Made by a program: the position numbers and the translations under genes | Notes under the pieces: model-generated | The model's input: the letters and a program-made list of their open reading frames with translations, nothing else | Told to the model about the DNA's origin: nothing | Database searches by the model: none | Part shown: piece after piece, positions 1 to 5,842 of the stretch | Layout: every line of letters starts with the position of its first letter | Position numbering within the stretch: position 1 is the first letter of the stretch | From: DAOSWM01 sp035380045 | Lineage (GTDB): Bacteria; Bacteroidota; Bacteroidia; Bacteroidales; Tenuifilaceae | Assembly (NCBI GenBank): GCA_035380045.1 | Contig: DAOSWM010000118.1 | Span: 1 to 6,045 of the forward strand | Direction: 5' to 3' | DNA length: 6,045 nt

Positions 1-271
1 TGTTGTCATAAACTTTAATTGCATTTAAAACCTCCAGAACATCTTTTTTTGGTCCAATTACCCTTTTGTTTTCTATCAGAGCCGTAACTTGTTCAAGAGT
101 TAAAGTATTCCCTTCAATTCTTAAGGATGAATGAATTGTTTTTATTTTATTCTGCTTTCTTAAATGAGGAGATGGTTTGCTAATTAAGTTAGCATTAACT
201 TCCCCAATCTTCTCTGAAATAGAAGAAATCAGATTAAGAATTCTAGGAGTGATATTGTAAGGAGGTTTCAT
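1..271 (-). CDS. Fic-family protein, N-terminal 90 residues (continues off left edge)
   Basis: The frame opens at an ATG at 271 and runs leftward out of the window without a stop, so only the amino-terminal part is visible. The fragment begins MKPPYNITPRILNLISSISE and contains SLRIEGNTL at residues 49-57, followed by LEQVTALIENKRVIGP at 59-74. S49-xxx-E53-G54 fits the (S/T)xxxE(G/N) inhibitory motif of class II Fic proteins, whose N-terminal helix blocks the active site. Members of this family usually transfer AMP to a hydroxyl group on target proteins through an HPFxxGNGR loop. That loop would lie beyond the left edge and cannot be checked here. An in-frame ATG at 283 would add MIVS. I prefer 271 because the predicted transcript start lies at about 287, leaving almost no leader for the upstream codon. 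A stop codon lies in frame just upstream of 283. No signal peptide is seen, so the protein is probably cytoplasmic. Its relation to the genes on its right is unknown. Confidence 0.85.
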   Translation of the reverse strand, partial: MKPPYNITPRILNLISSISEKIGEVNANLISKPSPHLRKQNKIKTIHSSLRIEGNTLTLEQVTALIENKRVIGPKKDVLEVLNAIKVYDN

Positions 272-297
272 TGATACTATCATTTGATACTATCAAA
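272..297. promoter_or_regulatory. Tandem palindromic operator-like element at the Fic start
   Basis: The 11-bp palindrome TGATACTATCA occurs twice, at 272-282 and 285-295, offset by 13 bp. The second copy extends to a perfect 15-bp palindrome, TTTGATACTATCAAA (283-297). The first copy abuts the Fic ATG, and the second overlaps the predicted -7 box. A dimeric regulator bound here would block transcription initiation and cover the ribosome start region. Autoregulation by the Fic protein, many of whose relatives carry a C-terminal winged helix, is an inference. Confidence 0.6.
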
Positions 298-324
298 TAT
301 AATGTCAAATATTTGTAATTTCAA
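294..324 (-). promoter_or_regulatory. Predicted Bacteroidota-type promoter of the Fic gene
   Basis: Read on the minus strand, TATATTTG at 301-294 matches the -7 consensus TAnnTTTG exactly. A TTG at 324-322 lies 20 bp upstream, which is the usual spacing for the -33 element. Transcription should start near 287, only about 16 nt before the preferred ATG. The palindrome CAAATATTTG (306-315) sits in the spacer. The prediction rests on sequence pattern alone. Confidence 0.5.
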
Positions 325-394
325 GATTATCTACGATTTTTTTCTCAGACTATTGTACACAACATTCTAATGGAATTGTCTTTCATGTTCATAT

Positions 395-427
395 AAAAAA
401 GTAAAGGCCGTCTTTTATAGACAGCCT
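395..427 (-). terminator. Rho-independent terminator of the trypsin-like gene
   Basis: On the minus strand AGGCTGTC and GACGGCCT form an 8-bp stem (427-420 with 412-405) around a 7-nt loop, and TTTACTTTTTT follows. The one imperfect position is a G-U wobble on this strand but a C-A mismatch on the plus strand. That shows the hairpin works for leftward transcription. It begins about 24 bp after the stop codon at 451 and separates this unit from the Fic gene. Confidence 0.8.
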
Positions 428-450
428 CTGCCTTTCCTAAGAAACCTAAC

Positions 451-1293
451 CTACCTTTGATACAAATCTACCTCTTCCGACAATGCATCTTGTTTTTGGT
501 TAAAAATCTTAGAATCGTCAAAAAAGGAGATGATTTTATCGAGAGTAATTGCCTGTGAGTTGCTCGAAACTGAATGCTTATATATGCTGGTTGCCAAATG
601 TTTAAACTGGTTTTGGTTAGCAATGAGAACTTGAATCGGATCGATATCCCCAAATTTTACTTTTCCTTCAACCTTTTTCAGCTCCTCAAGGTTGGTTGAA
701 ATAATTTCAAGTAGCTGCTTGTACGCTTGTGCAGCAGGTGTGTACCGACGGGTTACAATTCCGATTACCTTGCTTGTTATTGGATCAATTAACGGAGCTC
801 CGCTATTTCCATAACTTGTGTGCCCATCGAAATTAATAAAACGTATCCCTTTGCTATTCGTTACCATTGATGAGATGATACCTGTTGTTAACGATAGGTT
901 TGAACAGCCACCACTAAAACCGAGGCTGGCAACTTGCGAGCCAATGCTGAAAATTTCTTCATCGCTCATTTCAAGACCAGGAATATCGCTAAACTCAGGT
1001 AAATCTATGTTAAAAATTGCATAATGTCCGTTGTTATTTACAACCCCAATTCTATGCTCCCTAACAAATTCGGTGTAGGGGATTTTGATTGATGCTGTAA
1101 CGGCACTGGCATCAGCGCTAACAAAAGATATTTCAACTTTTTGAACTCTTTCAATGTAAAAGGCTAGTTGACTTGTAACTAAAAACTTCTTAACCTTAAA
1201 TCCTGTGAGGGAATCCATTACGGCTCCTCGCTCGTTTAAAAAACTTAGCTGGCAAACAGAAGCATGACAATCTTTCCAAACTTTTTTGAACAT
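451..1293 (-). CDS. Trypsin-fold (chymotrypsin-like) protein with degenerate catalytic triad
   Basis: This 280-residue protein has the layout of a small trypsin-like peptidase. A first barrel contains TGFKVKKFLVT (30-40), which in active relatives is followed by NNHV. A strand around 89-98 reads GHYAIFNIDL, where relatives have DLAxLxID. The nucleophile loop is GNSGAPLID (162-170, Ser164), followed by KVIGIVTRRY. At the expected histidine the sequence is TSQLA (Leu43), and the expected aspartate is His90. Only Ser164 and its oxyanion glycines survive, so ordinary serine-protease chemistry looks unlikely. The last 85 or so residues (about 195-280) appear mainly helical and may form a partner-binding tail. 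No signal peptide or membrane segment is seen, so a cytoplasmic location is likely. The gene starts 44 bp after a small membrane-peptide gene on the same strand and is divergent from a NACHT ATPase. A role as a sensor, adaptor or pseudo-enzyme in that system is inferred. The fold assignment is fairly firm and the function is unknown. Confidence 0.8.
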   Translation of the reverse strand: MFKKVWKDCHASVCQLSFLNERGAVMDSLTGFKVKKFLVTSQLAFYIERVQKVEISFVSADASAVTASIKIPYTEFVREHRIGVVNNNGHYAIFNIDLPEFSDIPGLEMSDEEIFSIGSQVASLGFSGGCSNLSLTTGIISSMVTNSKGIRFINFDGHTSYGNSGAPLIDPITSKVIGIVTRRYTPAAQAYKQLLEIISTNLEELKKVEGKVKFGDIDPIQVLIANQNQFKHLATSIYKHSVSSNSQAITLDKIISFFDDSKIFNQKQDALSEEVDLYQR

Positions 1294-1337
1294 TGGGGTT
1301 AGTTTTGGTTGGTTTTAGGATTTTTATACTTTGTGCT

Positions 1338-1463
1338 CTAAAATGATTTAACAATGGTAAAGACGAACAGAATTGTTACCAGGAAGAAAACAATGTAAAC
1401 GCCCACGTCAATTGATAACCTGTCAATTAAATTTGTTTTTATAAAAACTGATAACTTCTTCAT
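1338..1463 (-). CDS. Small single-pass membrane peptide (41 aa), unrecognised family
   Basis: An intact 42-codon frame runs from ATG at 1463 to TAG at 1338. The product begins MKKLSVFIKTNLIDRLSID and continues with an uninterrupted hydrophobic stretch of about 19 residues (20-38, VGVYIVFFLVTILFVFTIV) before the tail KSF. This is one transmembrane helix with a basic, amphipathic-looking N-terminus. A purine-rich AAGAGAG lies 8 nt before the start, a better ribosome site than most starts in this window have. The stop is 44 bp upstream of the trypsin-like gene on the same strand with no terminator between them, so the two are probably co-transcribed. By analogy with small hydrophobic toxins and membrane effectors it could act by perturbing or anchoring to the inner membrane, but no family was recognised. 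Chance is the main alternative. The continuous hydrophobic core, the ribosome site and the location argue for a real gene. Confidence 0.6.
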   Translation of the reverse strand: MKKLSVFIKTNLIDRLSIDVGVYIVFFLVTILFVFTIVKSF

Positions 1464-1541
1464 TATCGTTGCTCTCTTGGTGTTCGTTTTTAGCTTTTGT
1501 TTGTTAAAGGGTCTTGTTACGCCATTTCATTTTTCATAAAA

Positions 1542-1549
1542 CAAAAGTA
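1542..1549 (-). promoter_or_regulatory. Predicted -7 box for the membrane-peptide/trypsin-like unit
   Basis: TACTTTTG on the minus strand (1549-1542) fits TAnnTTTG and lies about 80 bp before the peptide ATG, giving a leader of about 70 nt. No well-spaced TTG is present for the -33 element. The nearest TTTTTTG is 27 bp away, so the call is weak. The partial inverted repeat CTATA-N7-TATAG (1554-1570) lies just upstream and could be a regulator site. Confidence 0.3.
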
Positions 1550-1626
1550 TTCACTATAAAATGTATATAGCGTGGTCAAAAAAGTCATTTTTTTTAACAC
1601 ATATTTTTTTATCTAAACCAGTTGTA

Positions 1627-1634
1627 TAAATTTG
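1627..1634 (+). promoter_or_regulatory. Predicted -7 box for the NACHT ATPase gene
   Basis: TAAATTTG matches TAnnTTTG exactly and lies 58 bp before the ATG at 1693, giving a leader of about 50 nt. At -33 spacing there is only a T-run (around 1600-1608), with no TTG. Together with the oppositely oriented box at 1542-1549 it makes this intergenic region a compact divergent promoter, with the two -7 boxes about 80 bp apart. Confidence 0.4.
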
Positions 1635-1692
1635 TCATGTTTCTCGTCCTGTTTAAGGTTTCACGATTTCTAATTCGGAAAATGTCACGACA

Positions 1693-4194
1693 ATGATTAG
1701 TAGGCTTAAAAAAAGCATCGAGTTGAAGTTTGGTAAAAAAGTTTTGTACCAAAAGGATTGTAAGGAATTGTCGATAAGTGTATTGCGTGAAACAGGGGAG
1801 CAAATCAGCTCCTCTACGCTTAGAAGGTTTTTTGGTTTCCTGTCAACGAATTCTCAGCCGGCTCGTGTCACGTTGGATATTCTCTCGGCATACTGCGGGT
1901 TTAATAGTTGGGAAAATTATAGGCAGGCCAACCAGGAGAGTGAATGTAATCACCTTTCAAGCATTGATTTCTGGCAGTCAGCGAAGGAAAAGGCAAAGAA
2001 TCATAGCGTTAACTACTGTGAACAGGTTAAAAGAGCAACACCTATTGGCTATAACTGCACTGCCACCAGAAACTTCTCAACCGATAGGTTTAACTTCTTC
2101 TTAAATTCAGACTTCTTTGCAATGCCTGTAATTGCACCAGGTGGTTTTGGGAAGTCTACACTCTTGGTGAATTGGTACGAAAGTATCCTGAAATCTCAGA
2201 ACCATTCAAATGATATTTTCCTTATTATTCCAGCTATTACTATTGAAGTGGGAATGGGTAGGGGGAGATCTTTTGAAGACTTATTAAACTCGTTTCTTAA
2301 CCCAGAATCTCCTGCATTTCCCTTTGATTCTAACTCACAGCAGGTTCCCGGAAAGTTTCTCTTAATAATCGATGCCCTTGACGAGGTAACTTTGTTAGGA
2401 TATAAAACAGAACGTCTCTTCTCCTCGCTATACAATTTCATCGCAAAGCATTCATCAAAGGGTTGGCTTAAATTGGTCATTGCATCTCGATTCCCCGCAT
2501 GGGAATCGTTCTTTACGCTCAATGCCATTCCCAACAAATGGTGCTTTGCACAAAAATCTTTATTCTCAAGTGAGGGAGCAAATATCCCTCCCCTTAACGA
2601 AGAGGAAATCCAACAGGTTTTAGACAATACAATAAACAATTTACTTGAAGAGAGGCTCTTGGTCGAAGAGTTCTCCTATGATTTGATTCAAATTGTCTCG
2701 TACCCCTACTTTCTTCAAATATTCATAGAAATTTTTAACCCCAACCTTCCTGAGAAAGTTACAGGCAGGCTCGATTTACTTAACCACTTTATCAAAAATA
2801 AGGTTATTCAGGGAAGCTGTTCAGATGAAAAATTAGATATTATAAGAAAAATTGTTGAAATATCCGTGAATAACAATACTTTAGCCGGAATCAAAAAGAA
2901 CGACCTAAAGGAATGTTACCCAATTCATCTTAAACTTAGTGGAAATTATTACACTGCCTACAATGAATTGTTGTCTTTTGGAGTAATTCATGAAGAAACT
3001 GTTGAAAAGTTCCCTGGTGTTTTTACAAAGTTTGTTACACTTCCACAAGGACAACTTTTTGATTTATTTATTGTTCAGAAGTACGTAATTAATGCCGGTG
3101 CTATAACTTTTGAACTTTTTGAACGCATTCAGAATGATTTTGATTCTTCTCCACTGTTACCAAGCCTCATAGCAACACTTTTCGAAATGGCTTACAAGCA
3201 GCAGAATGTTAGCGCATTAAAACCCTTCTTTACATTAAAAGATAGCACGATAATTAAAACTCTTCAGCTGCACGCTATTATATATTGCCTTAGGAACGAT
3301 GAAGTAATGCGCCGAGAACTTATCCCATATTGGGTGTCAAATTCCCTTGCACGCAAGTACTATTTTGAGCAGGTAGTTGACTTGAATGCAATTGTTAAGT
3401 CACACAAGTTTGTTGTTCAAACATACATGAATCAATACAACTCAGAGCGTAGCATATTTTTCAGCTCTACGTTACTTACCCTTTCCAACGTTCTTAGCTT
3501 GAATCTTGTTGATGTATTTAAGAATGAGGGCAACCTGAATATGATAATTCCTAAGAGCGTTAGTTGCCAAATTGTTGGATTGTGGTTTTCTTGCAGGTTA
3601 TTTATCAGATACCTGGGTAACAGTAATGATTGTGAGACGATTCTAAATGAAGCGGCCTCCTACAGTTTAGCCCGCCTCGATACATGGAACCCAGAAGAAC
3701 GGGTTGATTTTGAGCTGGCGCTGGTGCTTGGCTTAGTATTTATTAAAAAATACGATGTAATTGAAAAGAGGTTAGCCTTTCTTCATAGATGGGAGAGCGA
3801 ATCAACCCTTTTACCCACCGAGAAAGCTCTTGTAGTTTTCTACGAGTATGCCATTTGGAAACGAAACAACACGTTTAACACAAAAAAAATGGAGGCCATT
3901 TCATCTTTCTTAAACGAGCTCCCTTTGTGGAATGGTTTTTACACCCTCATCCTCGCAAAAGCATGGTTTGCAATGTATTTTCTGTATCAAGGGAAACTCG
4001 ATAGAGCCCTCGAATACTATCGTAAAGCTGTTGAAGTAAGCAGTATATCAGGGTACTTAATCTTTGAAGTTAAGTTACTTAAGAATATGATACCTGTTCT
4101 TGAGCAATTGGGTGAATCAGAAAGAGCCGCAGATTGTAAGTTGTTGGCAAATAGTATGCTAAATAAAACAGGGGTCGAATTTTCTTTGCTATAA
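1693..4194 (+). CDS. NACHT/STAND-type NTPase with HTH-like N-terminus and helical/TPR C-terminus
   Basis: This 833-residue protein has three parts. Residues 1-77 form a compact helical domain with SSSTLRRFFGF (39-49) and TLDILSAYCGFNSWENY (60-76). That pattern resembles an XRE-type helix-turn-helix and is a recurrent N-terminal module in Bacteroidota proteins. Residues about 140-350 form the NTPase. The P-loop is APGGFGKST (148-156, Lys154), and the Walker B is LLIIDALDEV (223-232, Asp227, Asp230, Glu231), the D-x-x-D-E signature of NACHT ATPases. VIASRFPAW (262-270, Arg266) is sensor-like, and SYPYFLQIF (336-344) matches the region where STAND proteins have the winged-helix proline motif. 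From about 360 onward it is alpha-helical, and the end (about 754-785, AMYFLYQGKLDRALEYYRKA) is a recognisable TPR. STAND proteins act as switches: the C-terminal repeats sense a ligand, and ATP-driven oligomerisation activates an effector. No nuclease or other toxic domain is visible, so the effector may be one of the divergent partner genes. No clear terminator follows the gene. Confidence 0.85.
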   Translation: MISRLKKSIELKFGKKVLYQKDCKELSISVLRETGEQISSSTLRRFFGFLSTNSQPARVTLDILSAYCGFNSWENYRQANQESECNHLSSIDFWQSAKEKAKNHSVNYCEQVKRATPIGYNCTATRNFSTDRFNFFLNSDFFAMPVIAPGGFGKSTLLVNWYESILKSQNHSNDIFLIIPAITIEVGMGRGRSFEDLLNSFLNPESPAFPFDSNSQQVPGKFLLIIDALDEVTLLGYKTERLFSSLYNFIAKHSSKGWLKLVIASRFPAWESFFTLNAIPNKWCFAQKSLFSSEGANIPPLNEEEIQQVLDNTINNLLEERLLVEEFSYDLIQIVSYPYFLQIFIEIFNPNLPEKVTGRLDLLNHFIKNKVIQGSCSDEKLDIIRKIVEISVNNNTLAGIKKNDLKECYPIHLKLSGNYYTAYNELLSFGVIHEETVEKFPGVFTKFVTLPQGQLFDLFIVQKYVINAGAITFELFERIQNDFDSSPLLPSLIATLFEMAYKQQNVSALKPFFTLKDSTIIKTLQLHAIIYCLRNDEVMRRELIPYWVSNSLARKYYFEQVVDLNAIVKSHKFVVQTYMNQYNSERSIFFSSTLLTLSNVLSLNLVDVFKNEGNLNMIIPKSVSCQIVGLWFSCRLFIRYLGNSNDCETILNEAASYSLARLDTWNPEERVDFELALVLGLVFIKKYDVIEKRLAFLHRWESESTLLPTEKALVVFYEYAIWKRNNTFNTKKMEAISSFLNELPLWNGFYTLILAKAWFAMYFLYQGKLDRALEYYRKAVEVSSISGYLIFEVKLLKNMIPVLEQLGESERAADCKLLANSMLNKTGVEFSLL

Positions 4195-4197
4195 ACC

Positions 4198-4217
4198 CTT
4201 TAACAATCTTTAACAAT
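4198..4217. repeat. Two tandem 10-bp repeats just after the NACHT gene
   Basis: CTTTAACAAT is repeated twice head to tail, starting 3 bp after the NACHT stop codon. It has no dyad symmetry and so does not act as a terminator hairpin. It may be replication slippage or a protein-binding site, and no function can be assigned. Confidence 0.6.
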
Positions 4218-4244
4218 TATATAACTTTCTGTAGTTTAGTATTA

Positions 4245-4256
4245 TGTATGCATACA
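4245..4256. other. Perfect 12-bp palindrome upstream of pepD
   Basis: TGTATGCATACA is a perfect palindrome centred 101 bp before the pepD start and about 32 bp upstream of the predicted -33 element. The position suits an activator or repressor dimer site. With no loop and no U-tract it is not a terminator. Short palindromes also arise by chance in AT-rich DNA. Confidence 0.4.
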
Positions 4257-4268
4257 GTTGTTTTTATT

Positions 4269-4301
4269 CCTTTGACTTTCCTTTGACTTTCCTTTGAAAA
4301 C
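4269..4301 (+). repeat. Three tandem 11-bp repeats in the pepD promoter
   Basis: CCTTTGACTTT occurs twice exactly (4269-4279, 4280-4290), followed by a third diverged copy CCTTTGAAAAC (4291-4301). Each unit carries TTTG, the core of the Bacteroidota -33 element. The 11-bp period places the copies on nearly the same face of the helix. Only the middle copy is at correct -33 spacing from the downstream -7-like box. Confidence 0.8.
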
Positions 4302-4312
4302 AGGTAACTTTA
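4282..4312 (+). promoter_or_regulatory. Predicted promoter of pepD
   Basis: TTTG at 4282-4285 in the second tandem repeat is followed after 19 bp by TAACTTTA (4305-4312), which differs from TAnnTTTG only in the last base. Transcription would start near 4318, leaving a leader of about 33 nt before the ATG. The imperfect -7 box suggests moderate strength. Confidence 0.45.
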
Positions 4313-4351
4313 AAATTCGTAATATTCACTACTTATTCTAAATTAAACACT

Positions 4352-5812
4352 ATGAGCAAAGAAATATTAAATCTTCAGCCACAAGCTGTATGGAAGCATT
4401 TTTATGCGTTAACTCAAATTCCTCGTCCCTCGAAGCACGAGCAGGCAGCAGTTGATTATGTCGTGAATTTTGGCAAAGAATTGGGGCTTGAAACTATTGT
4501 TGATGAAGTAAAGAACGTCGTGATCCGAAAGCCAGCAACCCCAGGAATGGAAAACCGAAAAGGAGTTATTCTTCAAGGGCATCTCGATATGGTACCTCAG
4601 AAAAATAGCGATAAGGTTCACGATTTTGAGAAGGATCCAATCGATGCATACATCGATGGCGAGTGGGTTACTGCAAACGGAACAACCCTGGGGGCTGATA
4701 ACGGAATCGGAGTTGCTGCCACTCTAGCAGTGCTCGAAGATAAAAACCTTGCACATGGGCCAATCGAAGCTCTTTTCACTATCGATGAAGAGACCGGAAT
4801 GACAGGTGCGTTCGCTTTAAAACCAGAGTTGCTAAAGGGCGATATCTTAATGAATCTCGATTCAGAGGACGAGGGCGAACTTTACGTTGGTTGCGCAGGT
4901 GGCCTCGATGCAAATATTGAATTAGATTACAGTGAAGAGCTTGTTCCAGAAGGATATACATTCATAAAAATAGCCGTAACTGGTCTTAAGGGGGGCCATT
5001 CAGGAATGGACATCATCACAGGACGTGCAAACTCAATAAAACTTTTAATCAGGTTCTTGCTCCAAGCAGAGAAAAAATTTGGAATTCGAATTTCAAGTCT
5101 TGATGGAGGAAGTTTAAGGAATGCAATCCCACGCGAAGCTTTTGCTACCGTTGGCGTTCCAACAGCAAAAATAATAGATTTTGAGAATTTGCTCAAAGCA
5201 TACCTTAATATATATAAAGCAGAATTCTCATTGGTTGAACCCGATCTATCAATGAAAATTCAGAAGGCAGACATCCCTAGCTCGGTTTTCGATTCAAAAT
5301 CACAATGGAACTTGCTTCGAGCCGTTCTTGCTTGTCCTAACGGTGTAGTTCGCATGAGCGACTCAATGCCTGGTTTGGTAGAAACATCAACAAACCTAGC
5401 TCGAGTATATTCTAAGGATGGAAAGATTTACTTACAATGCTTACTTCGTAGTTCAGTTGATTCAGCAAAAGATGCATTATCCCAAAAAATTGCTTCTGTT
5501 TTTGAATTAGCAGGTGCTAAAATTGAGTTTGATGGAGCATATCCAGGTTGGAAACCAAACATGCAATCTCCAATTCTCAATACTATGCGCAACGTTTACA
5601 ATAATAAATTTGGGAAAATCCCTGATATTAAAGCTATTCATGCAGGATTAGAATGCGGATTGATTGGAGGGGTATTCCCAAATCTTGATATGATTTCATT
5701 TGGTCCAACCATTCGTTACCCACATTCCCCTGATGAGAAAGTAAAAATAGATACAATTCAAATGTTCTGGGATTTCTTAGTTGAAGTATTAAAAAACGTA
5801 CCTGTTAAGTAG
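4352..5812 (+). CDS. pepD: Aminoacyl-histidine dipeptidase (Xaa-His dipeptidase, peptidase family M20C)
   Basis: This cytoplasmic metallopeptidase cleaves dipeptides, classically Xaa-His such as carnosine, releasing free amino acids for reuse. At 486 residues it is full length for PepD (the E. coli enzyme has 485). The two-metal centre of the M20 family is complete: HLDM (His77, Asp79), GADNG (114-118, bridging Asp116), DEETG (145-149, catalytic Glu146 and ligand Glu147), LDSEDEGE (Asp170) and RYPHSPDE (His458). GLKGGHSGMDI (211-221) lies at the dimerisation/lid domain insert and supplies His216, and the NAIPRE motif follows at 257-262. There is no signal peptide. The ATG at 4352 gives the canonical N-terminus (LQPQAVWKHFYALTQIPRPS) and has no Shine-Dalgarno sequence, as is common in Bacteroidota. 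The gene appears monocistronic, with its own promoter at 4282-4312 and a terminator 31 bp after the stop. It looks like core metabolism, unrelated to the NACHT module on its left. Confidence 0.97.
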   Translation: MSKEILNLQPQAVWKHFYALTQIPRPSKHEQAAVDYVVNFGKELGLETIVDEVKNVVIRKPATPGMENRKGVILQGHLDMVPQKNSDKVHDFEKDPIDAYIDGEWVTANGTTLGADNGIGVAATLAVLEDKNLAHGPIEALFTIDEETGMTGAFALKPELLKGDILMNLDSEDEGELYVGCAGGLDANIELDYSEELVPEGYTFIKIAVTGLKGGHSGMDIITGRANSIKLLIRFLLQAEKKFGIRISSLDGGSLRNAIPREAFATVGVPTAKIIDFENLLKAYLNIYKAEFSLVEPDLSMKIQKADIPSSVFDSKSQWNLLRAVLACPNGVVRMSDSMPGLVETSTNLARVYSKDGKIYLQCLLRSSVDSAKDALSQKIASVFELAGAKIEFDGAYPGWKPNMQSPILNTMRNVYNNKFGKIPDIKAIHAGLECGLIGGVFPNLDMISFGPTIRYPHSPDEKVKIDTIQMFWDFLVEVLKNVPVK

Positions 5813-5842
5813 GAAAACCATTTACTAAGCACCCATTCTTTT

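Noticed and set aside
272..301. Start of a CRISPR-like repeat array at the paired TGATACTATCA units
   Set aside because: There are only two copies of 11 bp with a 2-bp gap and no spacers. It fits a paired operator.
302..370. 22-residue plus-strand frame between the Fic gene and the terminator
   Set aside because: It is very short, lies within the Fic promoter, has no ribosome site, and is of a length expected by chance in AT-rich DNA.
818..1024. 68-codon plus-strand frame opposite the trypsin-like gene
   Set aside because: It is antisense to well-conserved trypsin-fold coding sequence, with no independent support.
1609..1803. 64-codon minus-strand frame spanning the NACHT promoter and start
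   Set aside because: It overlaps the N-terminal coding region of the ATPase and its predicted promoter. Composition is not protein-like and there is no ribosome site.
1778..2104. 108-codon plus-strand open frame overlapping the NACHT N-terminus in another frame
   Set aside because: The product is rich in Arg/Ser/Thr with no domain pattern. The overlapping frame carries the HTH-like domain, so this is a shadow.
2196..2639. 147-codon open frame on the minus strand inside the NACHT gene
   Set aside because: It lies antisense to the Walker A/B coding region, shows no recognisable domain, and has no promoter or ribosome site. The opposite strand encodes a clear conserved ATPase.
4198..4301. Insertion-sequence end or target-site scar between the NACHT gene and pepD
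   Set aside because: The short tandem repeats are local. No terminal inverted repeat pair or transposase remnant is visible in the window.
4927..5196. 89-codon minus-strand frame within pepD
   Set aside because: It is a shadow of the M20C peptidase coding sequence, as are the shorter minus frames at 4409-4621 and 4779-4961.
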